Assembly: GCA_036245805.1 (NCBI GenBank)
Contig: BTRK01000002.1
Location: 23,429,067-23,493,066, forward strand
Length of the DNA stretch: 64,000 nucleotides
Direction of reading: 5' to 3'
Origin: Pristionchus mayeri
Taxonomy: Eukaryota > Nematoda > Chromadorea > Rhabditida > Neodiplogasteridae
Shown: one piece after another, positions 32,239-43,529 of the stretch
How positions within the stretch are numbered: position 1 is the stretch's first letter
Layout: the number at the start of each line of letters is the position of its first letter
Notes under the pieces: generated by a model
What the model was told of the DNA's origin: nothing
The model's database searches: none
What the model saw: the letters and a program-made list of their open reading frames with translations, nothing else
Made by a program: the position numbers and the translations under genes

Positions 32239-34412
32239 ATGACCGGGCGTAAGAGGTACAAAAGTAACATGAGCAGGTGAGAATGCTCCTCAAATAAACA
32301 GACTATTTTCAGTTGTGAAGATACAAATCGTGAGCTACATGATATGCTCAATTGGTACAAACAGAGACTAGCTGAGGTCTCTATTAATTTCGAGGTAAGT
32401 TTGATTTAGTACTCTCTATCATTAAACTTGCTGGGATATCTTAACCAAGCTTCGGGAGAAGTACCCAGCAGTAGGCAAAAATTGTACGAGCTTGGCAAAA
32501 GTCACTGCAGAGGCCAGGACTCGAACCCACCCTACCATTGGTATGTAAATTACAGCGCCTTAGACCACTAGGCCACCGTTTCCAACGATAGGATGACCAT
32601 GCTTTTTCATCTCTGCTAACATATAATGGCGAAAATAATGAGAGAAGAAGAAAAATAAAACGAATGTAAGGGGAGAGTAACGGCCATATAATTATTGCAT
32701 GATGTCTCCCTTGATATACAGTCGCGCCGGAAAGTCACCGTACACTTGAATTTATTGCAACTTTTTGCCCAGGAAAGGCATCATACTGGCACTAGGGTAT
32801 GATGTACCAAATTCATCGGACATTATGGTCATGGTATTATGGTATGACGTAATTGCATAGTTATTGCATAGTGATGACGCAATCAATATCCACTTTTTCA
32901 AAATGGCATTATTCTTACATAGATTTTTCCCTGCTGGCCAAACTTTCTGAGGTTCGAGATGTGACCGAGGCCTACCCAAAATAAATTTTTGAAAGTGCTG
33001 TGCTGTCGCATATTTGCTGCAGCCGTGCTGCAAAAACAGGGTCTGAAATGCATTTCTCGGCTTCTAGACTATCTAGAGAAACGTCAAAATGATCGTCATC
33101 ACAATTTCCGATGATCCTGAGAATATGAAAATGATCGGTTTGCCCTCAGGGCTCCAAAAAATAACTATTTTGCATGACCATTTTTTGACATCCATAACTT
33201 TATGGAAAAGTTTAGTAAAAATCTGGTTTTCATCTGGTAATCTGCGAAATGTATTGGAGAACTGATTTACTTTTTAGAGCGATTGGATATCTTTCCTGCT
33301 CGCGGCGAACGGTTTTCGGGGGTATACTCATGTCTGAAAACACCCTGTTTACGCACTCTCGTCGTCTGTACTCTCTCACCTTAGGGGTAAACAAGGTGTT
33401 TTCTGACCCTAGTGTCCATTCGAAAAACGGTCGCCGCGGGCAGGAAAGTTATCCAAACAGTCTAAAAAGTTGGGAATCGTATCTGTAATACATTTTGAAC
33501 ATTCTCACATAAAAACCAAATTTTCACCTACCTTTCCCTCAATGTTATGAATGTCCAAAAAATCAGCATGCAAAAAAGTTTTTTTTTTTTTTTTGGTGCC
33601 CTGAGGGTAAATGTTGACCGATCATTTTCATATTCTCAGGATCATCGGAAATTGTGATGACGATCATTTTGACGCTTCTCTAGATAGTCTAGAAGCCGAG
33701 ATCTGCATTTCAGACCCTGTTTTTGCAGCGCGGCTGCAGCAAATATGCGACAGCGCAGCACTTTCAAAAATTTATTTTGGGTAGGCCTCGGTCATATCTG
33801 GAACCTCAGAAAGTTTGGCCAGCAGGGAAAAATCTATGTAAGAATAATGCCATTTTTAAAAAGTGGATATTGATTGCGTCATCACTATGCAATAACTATG
33901 CAATTACGTCATACCATGATGTCCGATGAATTTGGTACATCATACCCTAGTGCCAGTATGATGCCTTTCCTGGGCAAAAAGTTGCAATAAATTCAAAAAG
34001 TGTACGGTGACTTTCCGGTGCGACTGTATATCAGGGGAGATATATCATTCTCCTCTCAGCGTCTTTCACTGGCTGCCGCTGGTCGTCAGTTTCCTCTGGT
34101 CTCGCCCCTTTCACTGCAGACTCCACCCACTCCCAATCAGACTCCGCCCTCCCCTAATCAGACTCCGCCCACTCCCAATCTATCACCACCAATTCATGAT
34201 CTTCCTTCACTTCACTTGATCCTACTTCATTCAACTCCCCTTTTGTATTTCCCCAAATTTCGAAGTCTACTTCTAATCTACTTTCGGTTCAGCCCCGTCG
34301 CTTCTCAAAATCCTCCACCTCTGATCCATATATGGCATCAAGCACAATTACCTCCCCGTGTTTGGAGAATTCGTGTATTCCCAATGTGGACACGGTAGAT
34401 AATATCCAATAG
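32239..34412 (+). CDS. small coiled-coil protein interrupted by repeats
   Basis: Exon 1 32239-32276 (ATG four bases after an acceptor AACAGCAG) and exon 2 32313-32394 join in phase 2 to give MTGRKRYKSNMSS followed by CEDTNRELHDMLNWYKQRLA; exon 2 ends at a consensus donor GAG|GTAAGT. The segment TNxxLxxxLxWYK matches the 16057 gene. The next plausible exon starts at 34118 (acceptor TTCACTGCAG, phase 0) and encodes TPPTPNQ-type repeats (22-nt tandem repeat). The reading frame that looks most protein-like further on (34260-34412, ending NVDTVDNIQ) is out of phase with these repeats, so the last exon may be frame-shifted. The intervening 1.7-kb intron carries a tRNA-like sequence and palindromic MITE B. 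Confidence 0.4.
32504..32583 (-). other. tRNA-like sequence (pseudo-tRNA or SINE head)
   Basis: Minus strand reads TGGCCTAGTGGTCTAAGGC (A box and D arm) and, 40 nt later, GGGTTCGAGTCC (B box and T arm). The acceptor halves do not pair, so a functional tRNA is unlikely. It is either a decayed tRNA or a pol III-derived SINE. Confidence 0.55.
32719..34026. mobile_element. palindromic Tc1/mariner-type MITE (copy B)
   Basis: Termini CAGTCGCGCCGGAAAGTCAC (two changes at the right), flanked by TA on both sides (32717-32718, 34027-34028). The element is an inverted repeat from end to end, centred near 33372, with arms of about 640 bp. Because of the symmetry the same open frame (containing SKYATAQHFQKFILGRP) appears on both strands. 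Same family as 11112-12223 but with both arms complete. It lies inside the predicted intron of the 32239 gene. Confidence 0.9.
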
Positions 34413-35194
34413 AAGGAGGAATAGTGGCTTTTGAAATTAATCAGATTAATGTATATCGTGCATGAATTAGTTTATAATATACAAAAGATACATAGTCTCG
34501 TATGTGGATGTTTGTTTCTTTTTTAGGAATGTATTCATAGTGCTCCTTTTATAACAATGTTTACGTTTAATTCACAGTGTGATGATAAATTTAGTATTTG
34601 TATCAGAGTTATCGAGCTATTCATTCGTTTTCGAACTCTAAGTTAAATACTTATGAAATATGTGAGCCATACATAATTGCTCTTCAGTGCGAGCTTCTTG
34701 AGCATGTACACATGAGGGAAATTTAGTTCAAGAAACCTAGGTTACATACGAGTTCTTTGATGATCCCATGTTTTCCTTTTAATTACCCAATCCGCGAATT
34801 GTTCGTCACGCGACCAGAAGGTTCTAATGTTTAAAAATATCATCGGCTCCGGAGTCTTCACAGTACACAGGCTCTGGTGTGCGTACCGTATCCACACCAG
34901 AGACAAGGAGACTGTATTTACCTTCACTATTCATTGTGAAAAAAGCGTCTGATCCGTTTAACTCAGCATATGCGAGGGCGCATCGAGGCAAACTAAATCT
35001 TTATTCCTTCTGTGCATATGATTTTATCAAGCTTATTAAATCTCGGAATAAGTACTTTTGAAGCATAATTATATAAATTCGAAACCTATGCGCGTAAACT
35101 ATTGTGTGACAAATGTACATAAAAAACATAAATACCCCCGATGCCAAGGATCGCTATATATGATATAATTTATAATTATACCGTAATAAGTTAA
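34413..35194. other. non-genic stretch
   Basis: AT-rich intergenic DNA between two genes that would be convergent. Nothing recognised. Confidence 0.5.
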
Positions 35195-35740
35195 TTACAT
35201 CATAGCGCATTTTTTACTTTCACCAACAGACTTTGGAGATTCGCTGGCTTGATAGGGATCGTACCTACGTTGATTAGGGGGTACGGTAGGGTATGTGGAT
35301 GAGCTATGAGCGTCTTTTTGTAGCTGTGAATTTAAAGGGGAGACAGAATGAACGGGAGAATTCACTCGCAAAGAGGTCCATGATGGAAGAATTTCGAGTA
35401 AAGGAGGAGTGGAAGACGATGTCTGGAGTGAGACAGGATCAGTAGCCATCATTGTGGTCGCAGTGGGGGGTTCGGAGTGGGGAGGAGCAGCAGAATTAGC
35501 AGGGACGGTCACTCGTCTACTCAACTTCCTCAGTTCACTCGACTCATCAACACCGAAAGCGATGATCATGTTTGCCTTCAAAGAGGATATTCAACCGGAC
35601 TGCATCCCCTTGTAGTTCACCTCTACATGGTCTGCGCACATCTTCTGTGCGTATTCAGCCTTCTTCACTGGTTCGAGAGGTGCCGATGGGAATGCGATGG
35701 CATGGGGACGAGTGAGACGGAGAGATATATCAGTCACCAT
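35195..35740 (-). CDS. small protein ending in a CaaX-like box (166 aa)
   Basis: Two exons, 35621-35740 (ATG at 35740) and 35195-35575, joined in phase 0 across a 45-nt intron (donor GTGAAC, acceptor CTTTGAAG). Without splicing, the first frame meets a TGA inside the intron. The N-terminal 60 residues look globular (LRLTRPHAIAFPSAPLE, KKAEYAQKMCADHVE); the rest is Ser/Pro/Thr-rich and probably disordered. The protein ends KKCAMM, a C-terminal CaaX pattern preceded by Lys. If used, it would give farnesylation and membrane attachment. It is not a small GTPase or G-gamma as far as I can see. No named family recognised. Confidence 0.6.
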
Positions 35741-36484
35741 CACCTACATTCATTTTACCAATTACGAAATTTTGTTAAACTTCCAATTTAAGTGAAAACA
35801 GTTGTGAAAGTTCGACGTTGTTAAAATGTTGACCTCCAATTGGTGACACTCCTCCGTGCTGTTCACCCAGCCGATCCTCGAATCAGCCAGTTGCTCCTCA
35901 ATATATTACCATATCAGCCCGTTTTTCTAAGAATTGACCAAATCACGGTGTGACATGTGTGCCGCCGCGCGGGATAAAAAAGAAACATGCAGCAAATGGC
36001 AAGCCCGCGAAAATTAAACTTGTTACTTTATGGGGAGCCAAATGTCAGGGTTTTCCGTTTAAGAGATCACCTCTCCGTCACTCTGGACTGCCAATTGGTG
36101 AACATTACAATTTGCCGTTTATTTTTGAATATATCACGGTTATTCAGGCAACTTTTTACATATTTTAAATTTCGTGCGCGGAACATTTTAATTAATTTAC
36201 TGTAGCGGAACGATGAATATTTGTAAAATGGTCCGGTCGACTCCGGTAATTCCAGGAGGGGGGGGGGGGGGGGGGGGGTTGCCACACCGTGCCAAATCCG
36301 AACATATCCATCACAGTCAAAAAATTTGGATTCTCTGAATGTTTTTTCTGGATTTGAGTTTTCAAAACCTCTCATATCCCTTTTATCACAGATCCGATAG
36401 AATTTCACTATCGACAGGGAAAAATTAAATCGTCCAGACCTTTCAGAATAACGTTATATTGGCAGGGTTTTGGAGCGCTGTTCG
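35741..36484. other. non-genic stretch with a 22-G tract
   Basis: No gene is supported. A G run of about 22 lies near 36257-36278. ATTCTCTCC-type microrepeats are absent. Confidence 0.5.
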
Positions 36485-36715
36485 TGAGTTATGTGGTGTT
36501 AAAAATCGCGAGTTCGATCTTTTATTTGAATTACAATTCCATATCTCCGGTCCCTGAAAAGCTAGGGGCTTGAAATTTGGTTTATTAGGTTTTCCGACAC
36601 TGCGAACTTTAAAAACCAAGTTTCAAGTTTCTAGCTCTTCAGAAAGCGGAGAAATGGAATTGCGGGAAATCAAATCAAAGATCGAACTCGCGATTTTTAA
36701 CATCGCATTACAAAA
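36485..36715. repeat. short foldback repeat
   Basis: Left arm GTTAAAAATCGCGAGTTCGA (36498) and its inverted partner TCGAACTCGCGATTTTTAAC (36683) bracket further paired blocks (AATTCCAT...ATGGAATT, GCTAG...CTAGC), centred near 36590. Moderate divergence between the arms. Confidence 0.7.
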
Positions 36716-38243
36716 ACAAAGCACTCAACGTTTACATGAAACGAGGAGTGAGGGATACGGCTTTCCAAGGCCGTTTTCGACTTCGACGTTAATTAATTAA
36801 TTCTAAGTGTAGCATAGGCACCGTGGGTTGCACGGTGCCGAGCGTGTAATAAACTTTCCGTGTTTTCAGATAATGCTCTCTCTTCACACCACGGATTATT
36901 GTATTTATAAATATCGATTTATTTCTTTAATCGTTGAAAAATTATATTTTTTCTTCGGGAATCTCTTCGTCCATGTAATAGCTACCCCCACGAACATTCA
37001 TTTATGGTTGAACAGCTGAAATCATCGACGTTTAGTGTCTTCTAACATCACATTTTCTTTTCACGTTATCGACTAGCCCTATCCTTAACTGCTGTTCCCG
37101 TTTAAATTGACTATGTTTTCGGTGTTCCCCTTGCTCTTACCAACCTGTGCGTGTATACTATGCCCAATTTTTGTCACTCGGAAGTACTGAAAATGCCGAT
37201 TGAAACACGAACAACCACCGATTTCGATGTTTTTCCTTTGGAGCTTCTAGAAATCCTTTTCCCGTTCAAATTGACTGTGTTGTCTGTCTTCTCACTTTAG
37301 CATAAACTAATAAACTAAAATAAACGCAAATTATTTGTTCTAAAAAATATAGAAAATATTGAATATTGGATGAAAAATCTGACACACTTGAACTCGACCA
37401 GTCATACGGTAGATCTTCATTCCCGATCTCAATTTGCAAAAATCGCTATATTTTTGTTATTTTGAATATTTCTAGCGTTTTCTTTGTTGCGCTAGAATCA
37501 GCTTCGCCAATTCCATAGGTTTGATACATTGTAGAATTTATTTATTGATTTTAAAAAGTACCCATTGCCATTACTATCTAAGTGACAAGTTTTTGGTAAA
37601 ACTAGAGAAATTTTTTTGAAAAATTCAATTTTTCTTTATACGGCTCATTGCAGATAATTTATTTAGTGTTAGTTTTTTAATTATTTTCTCTAAATTGTAT
37701 CTGCAGCCACTAATTCACTGATCAGGTTGTGCAATTTTATTTTGAAGTGGTATGAAGAAGCTCAACTTATGAATCGTCTCGAGTGATCTACCGTCAAGAA
37801 AGCCCCGCTGTCTGCGTTGTGAGTTCCTAACCGGCGCAAGTCAGGTGTTCGGCGGCAGGATGATCTACTTCGATGCTCAACGGAGATCCGTCACGATCGT
37901 CCCTACAGTTGACCAGAGAAGCCAAAGAAGATCCCATCCCTTGACCTAACGACGCTCTGAGACCGAAGATCCCCATTCCCTCCACACTGAAGTCACCCTC
38001 CTGCAGGACCATTGTGCCTGACGTCAGGATAAATATGATATGATATGATGATGATGAAGAAGCTCTTTCCGGTCCCTAATAATCATGGCGGTCCGAAATC
38101 AGATAAAACCTTTATGGGTAATTCATTTAAAAATATGTCAGTGAAGCCATGAAGAAATAGCCCGAAATATACTGTGACATAATTTCCTGAGGCGATCTCC
38201 TGGACGGATATATTCACGATAATATGATATCGAGGCAACGTCG
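36716..38243. other. non-genic stretch, possible LINE tail
   Basis: Mostly AT-rich and unremarkable. 37840-38060 is more GC-rich and ends in GGATAAATATGATATGATAT followed by GATGATGATG. Such simple-repeat ends are common in RTE-type LINE 3' tails, but no coding remnant confirms it. Confidence 0.4.
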
Positions 38244-38861
38244 TCAGGTGCCAAAGGAGATTCCAGACAACTTCTGTTGTTTCAGAACTTGATCTATCTT
38301 TACGCACACAGCTTCAACTTATGAATCAAACATAAATAGATGTGCATACCTGGATGTGTTCCATCACCTCATTGCCCATCTCTTCTGATCGGACATACAC
38401 AACAACTGGTCGCTTGTGCTCCACCAACTGCTTCTTTACAAAATCCTGCAATGGATATATGGGATTGCTCTCGACACTCCTAGTGTATCACATTCTCGTG
38501 CATTTACTGGCCTTCTTTAACTCACGACAATGTGTCTCATTCGATTCTCCCCTCCGTAGATCGAGTAGTGCAATGAATCCTTGCACGTCGATATATCCAG
38601 AATCTGCAAGTCGTTGGCGTTACATTTCTTGATGATCAAAGTGAACAATTCCTTCGTCACCTTTCCCATGCTTCTCAGCTGTGCCCGTACTTCCCTCTGA
38701 TCTCGCGAATCTTTACCGGCCTAAGAATATGCCACCATTCCATCCGCCTGAATCTGTTGTATACCTCGGGGAAGAGCCTGCAAATCTCCGTCCAGAAGTC
38801 AAAGTCATGCTGGGAAAAGGAGCCCCGCATCTCCAGATACTGTAATAACTCGTCTGATAAT
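38244..38861 (-). CDS. unrecognised multi-exon gene, 5' end missing
   Basis: Exons 38717-38861, 38526-38678, 38350-38445 and 38244-38297 (TGA), all joined in phase 0, with introns of 38, 80 and 52 nt. The product begins (incomplete) LSDELLQYLEMRGSFSQHDF, continues ICRLFPEVYNRFRRMEWW, VTKELFTLIIKKCNANDLQI, CKDSLHYSIY, RPVVVYVRSEEMGNE and ends LKQQKLSGISFGT. The opening resembles the 'LPDELL' start of F-box-like modules, but the match is too weak to name. The 38-nt intron is very short; reading without it shifts the frame to an early stop. The last acceptor is GTAAAG. A MITE at 38927 lies where the upstream exon should be, so the gene may be truncated. Confidence 0.5.
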
Positions 38862-38926
38862 CTATGAGGTGATCATGTCGATACATCATCAAGGGGCATT
38901 TATCGGAAGAAATAAAAAGTGGGGCT

Positions 38927-39306
38927 TCTGCAGTTGAGGGGCAAGAGGCTCCGCCCACTTTTTCCTCTACGTCTCTACCGCCTACGCTCTCCCTTATGCT
39001 CTAGCTGTGACCGCGCACCGTTCTGTGCGCATCGTCGCCTAAGCCGGCTTATAGCCTAATTGTAAGCGGTAAGCAACATTAGGGTCTCCCCGCTTCGCGG
39101 GGAGCCCCTAACGTTGCTTACTGGGCGCCCCGCTTCGCGGGTCGCCAACTATTATAAGGAAAGGACTGCTCTCTCTCGCACCCTGCTTGCTTAGAAAAAC
39201 GAAGTAAGCTAATGCGCCAGACAAGCAAAGTGCGTAGGGAGAGCGTAGGGGGTAGAGATGCAGAGGAAAAAGCGGTCGGAGCCTCTTGCCACTCAACTGC
39301 AGAAGT
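38927..39306. mobile_element. 380-bp MITE with ~70-bp inverted termini
   Basis: CTTCTGCAGTTGAG...GGCAAGAGGCTCCG, CTTTTTCCTCT and CTACGCTCTCCCT occur at the left end and, inverted, at the right end (39237-39306). The interior carries the strong hairpin 39069-39121. No coding capacity. The target duplication is not clear because the terminal CTGCAG is itself palindromic. Confidence 0.8.
39069..39121. repeat. 25-bp stem hairpin inside the MITE
   Basis: GTAAGCAACATTAGGGTCTC followed by CCCGC, loop TTC, and the inverted partner ending GTTGCTTAC, with two mismatches. A second GCCCCGCTTCGCGGG hairpin follows at 39125. The GC-rich core resembles the hairpins at 1002 and 51832. Confidence 0.75.
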
Positions 39307-39442
39307 GCCGAAAAAGTACCTTATTTATGTGATCATTCGATAGAAAATGCGGGACAATATGAGGCGTGAAGTCAAATTTCAAATTACACACTTCGCATGT
39401 TGTTCTCTTAAATAAAACTCTGAATGGATTGCGGAATATAGT

Positions 39443-41643
39443 TCATCTAACCGGGAGGAAGAGACTCTTAGCCGCACTGTATCTGTCTGTTTGGCCGTAG
39501 ATGAGATCTCGCAACTTCTTCATCTCTTCCCCTAGAATGCTCACTTCAAATCATCTATGATTGTTGACAAAAAAAATGTATATAGAATTGTCACAAAAGA
39601 TTTTTTTTTAAATAGTCTCAATTCATGACCGTAAAGATACAGGAACGAAACTGCCTTCAGATAAACACAGTGGATCGAAAGAGGTAGGGATAAGATGCGT
39701 AACTTACTTCCTCTCAGACTGCTCAATTTGGTCGTATCGGAGGGGTCGACATGGAGAAGAGGAACGTGTAGAGGAAGCATTATCACACCCATGTAACATT
39801 CCAACTTCTTCTGCAACTAAATATTCCATCTATTTGTAAAAAAGGTTCTTAATTAATTATTCTTTACAGTAAAACTGCCCGTGATAAAATCACGCTAAAA
39901 TTTAGCCCTAGCGAAAAGTATGCGAAGGGGTAGGTAACCTTCTGCAGGTCGACGGTTTCTTCCTCCTGCTTCTCTTCTCCCCCCTTCCCCACTCCCCTCA
40001 TCGAGGTCTCTCTCTTTCTCGGGAACTGCTCAAGTTGGGTGGAGTACCAATCAATGCACTGCAGGGTCACTCGTCCTCCCTTCTGTCGGAACTGCATAGA
40101 GCAAATGCATCATTCATTTAAAGAAACTACTTTTGGGGCTATTACCCAAACTACGAATGATTAGATGTGCATGATTAGACGAAAGATTACTTGTGTATAC
40201 CTTCTCGATATGATTCTTAGAAGTGATGTGACATAGCCAAGATCGGAGAGTCCCCTCTGACAGCAAAGTTCCACACACTCGACACTTCTCTGGCTGAAAA
40301 TGAAAAAAAATAATAATTACCACAATTTCGACATTGACCAGGCATGCAGACTATTCTAATTATCTGTATTACATGTAATCAAAGTAAGAATTCCTTGGAG
40401 GTTCTATTTCGATTTTGCTTCTTTTTTCATAAATATGTTCCTTTCTCAGCAATAAATAAAACATCTTACAACGGGGAGCTTGAGTGAATCCTGAGCAGCG
40501 TCGAGATCTACATCGTCAAGTATACTTCGGAAGAGCTTGATAGACTCTCGATCATCCCCTATATCCGTCTCCTCGTCCTTCAGTGATGACACATCGTATA
40601 GGGGCAGCACCCTCTTCGGAGTGTTCGAAGTGCTCGCCTTGCTGTCTCTATTCTTGGCAGGTGGGAGTACCTTCGTGTATGCGGGTTCATCATCTGCAAA
40701 CTGTGTTTTCGCGCTCACAATACGGAATGTTAACCCCCGTTCTGCGTTAATATAGACGATAAAACAGCGTTACTCGTAACAATTTATCGCATCTGAGGTT
40801 CCAATGGCATGAAAGATATGGGCATTCAAGAAAGATATGGGCAATGAGAGCAATATCAAAACATCTTCTCAAGGTTATAATTGAATATTCGCGGCACGTG
40901 AATCGCCGAACCCTGGAATTTCATGACAGTCTATACTAGCCAAATAGATCCTAAGACTAGCGTGATAAGAAAAGACGAATTACCTCCATTGTTTTCCCCA
41001 GTTTCTTCCTTCATAGCATCGATTTTTCTCTGCATTCGCTCCATTAGTTGCCGAGAGTCGAGCGAAGTCTTCGCGATACTGGAATGAGATCAATTAGAAT
41101 GATCTGAAAATATAATACGAAGGCTATACTCGAGTAACTAACGATTCGCAACATAATATGCAGCATACTTTTTTCGAAGGTCATCCATCATTGCTCCGAT
41201 TTTCTCTGTGGATAGTGAAGCCTCTTCTATTTCCTACAATTTTGCAAAAAGTTGACCATAAAAAATATCATCAGGAATGCCATAATGGAATGGAATTAAA
41301 TAAATATCAAACCTTTCGCAATTGCTTTTCTTTATCAACTCGTTCACACTTTGTGAAGATGAAAGGAGTGCAGTTTCCATTTTTGGTCCGCATTCTTTCT
41401 GATTGTGAGCACGCATAAAATTACGCTTACAGCATTTTAACTCACCAAGAGTTGTTTTATACTCTCTCCCATTCAGATAGAAGCGAATTTTTTGATCCTT
41501 AGAGAATTGATATTCCCTAACCCAATCGGTCATTAGACGTTCGCTGAAAGGCCCTCTGCAACCATTGAATTATGTAGATCAAAATAGAAATAAAGAAAAA
41601 CTGACTGTTCTGTGCCGTCTTCTCCCGTGTAGAAGAACTCCAT
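39443..41643 (-). CDS. GYF-like and C2H2-like zinc-finger protein (355 aa)
   Basis: Ten exons: 41606-41643, 41446-41555, 41313-41398, 41169-41233, 40984-41078, 40470-40693, 40201-40293, 39939-40091, 39708-39810, 39443-39543; the total is 1068 nt in phase. N terminus MEFFYTGEDGTEQRGPFSER then LMTDWVREYQF: the pattern FxYxDxxGxxQGPFSxxxMxxW of GYF domains is clear, but the GYF tripeptide itself is replaced by YQF. GYF domains bind Pro-rich peptides in splicing and translation factors. Residues about 75-130 are coiled coil (RKEIEEASLSTEKIGAMMDD, MERMQRKIDAMKEET). A finger follows: CRVC-GTLLSEGTLRSWLCH-ITSKNH (about residues 209-232). The C-terminal part is helical (GEEMKKLRDLIYGQTDRY). The last intron ends GATTTGAAG. 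I do not know a family with this exact combination. Confidence 0.75.
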
Positions 41644-42341
41644 CGTACTTCTGGAACTGCTGAGCCTATAGCATCCGGCGCCGAGTAATGACGAATACGA
41701 TATCAGTATAAATTAGATTCGAATCTAGTTTAGAATCAAGCTGATGTTGTCAAGCGAGTAATGACGATTGCGATCGCACGGCATACTTTTCACGGAGGAC
41801 AAACCCAAAAAGTGACCCCGCGGTAGCATCAACCCAGCAATGCTTAAGAAAAAATACTCAGTTAGCGCCGTACAAGTGTAGTCCCTGCAAACTGTAAGAA
41901 AGCACTTGGAATTGCCTGAATTCCGTACCACATTTCAAAAAAGGTTTTTATTACGATAGAAATGGGCAGAATTGCTGAAAACTACGGTATTCACTGATGT
42001 CACAGCGATACAAATTGCAGCCGTACTTACAAAACCGTGAAATATATTTGGAAAGTAAAGAAACTTATGATACACGCAATGCACTCAACTGCACGCAAAA
42101 TGATCCTTGCGAGAACCTTTTTTGGGGCCCTCCGCAAAAAGTCTGCCGTGGCGATCGGGATTGTTATGAGTGCGTTACGGTAGTATGACTATCGTGAACT
42201 AATGCCAGAAGCTAATTGTAGAGGGTAATTGATATTCATATACCGATATACCCGGGTAAGGTTGGTTTGATAAATTTCATTGTTAAAATTATATTCAAAA
42301 TTTAAAATTACAATTAATTTCCCTTTCTATACGTAAACAAT
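41644..42341. other. intergenic stretch upstream of the zinc-finger gene
   Basis: No gene is supported; it probably contains the promoter of the minus-strand gene at 41643. Confidence 0.5.
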
Positions 42342-43246
42342 TAGGGACAATCATCTGCAAATTAAAAAGCTTAAAACCGGGAAAAGGTTGTGCACGGAGC
42401 GATGTTTCCCAAGCACCGCGAATTTAAATCTATGAAGAAATCTTTTTAAAAAATCAGTTACCGAATTCTAGGGGATGCCGTTCTCCAATTTTTACAGCGA
42501 ATAAAGAGTTATTCATGAGAAAAATATATTTAAAAAATAGGAAAAAAATATGTCAGCGAAAAAATTCTGTAGGCACTTGTATTTCGCCACATTCAGTTTA
42601 AATTAGCTAGAAATCGTTTCAGGGGGTGCCGCCCTCCAAATCTGAGTTGGAATACTCTACGTACAAGATTAGTTTATTCAACAAAAAATTAGCAAAATTT
42701 ATATCAGCGAAACATTGCAATACAAGCTTGAACTTTTAGAAGATGATGGACGCCGCAGCTAATATTTAAGCGATATTTATGTTTTCTTTCATTTTATACG
42801 ATTGAATATCACCCGATTGAACATACTATGTATTCAAAAGGTATATTAATAATTTACTTAAATTTAGCACACAGAGATGCACGAAGCTACAGTATACCAT
42901 TATCAATCGAGCTCAATGATTAGAAGCACATACGTCCCAGAATATAAAACATGATCAATTATTTACCAAATTTAACAGTTCTATGTAATGCAATAAAAGA
43001 AAACATGATATATTCAATGTGAAATTTCGAAATATTGTCCCGCTGAACTGACATGACCCAGCAAACCTCTGGAGAGCTTGCACTACACCACGATGGGCGG
43101 AGCTTAGAGAAATAGGCGCATACTCATTGAAAATGAAATATATTATAATTCTAGTGACGCTATTCTCTTTCCGCACCATCGATAACCCCGTCCCATATAA
43201 TAAAAGAATTTTAGAAAAATTTTGAAATTTTGAGTGGATGACCCTA
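42342..43246. mobile_element. 905-bp non-autonomous DNA transposon, copy 1
   Basis: Begins TAGGGACAATC and ends GGATGACCCTA (short terminal inverted repeat TAGGG/CCCTA). Flanked by the 9-bp duplication GTAAACAAT (42333-42341 and 43247-43255). Almost identical over its full length to 55052-55956. No transposase; the open frame on the minus strand (42955-43254) has no known features. TIR sequence fits hAT elements, target-site length fits hAT (8) or Mutator-like (9) elements. Confidence 0.9.
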
Positions 43247-43529
43247 GTAAACAATTATTTTTAGTGAGTGTCAATATTTTAATAGGCAGACCTAGTGAAA
43301 AATTGTTGCTCTACTGTTAGAAAATATACTGTAAGAATTTTTTTGTCAACCTTTCTCCATCCTTTAAACCTTTGGTCAACGTTGCGCAACTGCTATAGCA
43401 TGTTCTAAATTTGGCCACTTGTGGTATATTAGGCCCAATTAGATATGCCTGGTGTAATAATGATGTTTAATTTGCTTTCGCAATAACTGTACTTGTCTTA
43501 AGACATCTCGATATTTGTACAGGGTGAGG

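Noticed and set aside
32752..33929. Two near-identical ORFs on opposite strands (32752-33033 minus, 33723-33929 plus)
   Set aside because: They are the two arms of the palindromic MITE read in opposite directions; not independent evidence of a protein.
38697..38716. 20-nt intron (GTAAAG...ATCAG) in the 38.2-38.9 kb gene
   Set aside because: Too short to splice; the 38-nt alternative ending at GGGCACAG keeps phase 0 and was used instead.
42955..43254. 99-codon minus-strand open frame, repeated at 55623-55889
   Set aside because: Lies inside the 905-bp transposon, no domain, and the second copy is not better preserved at codon level.
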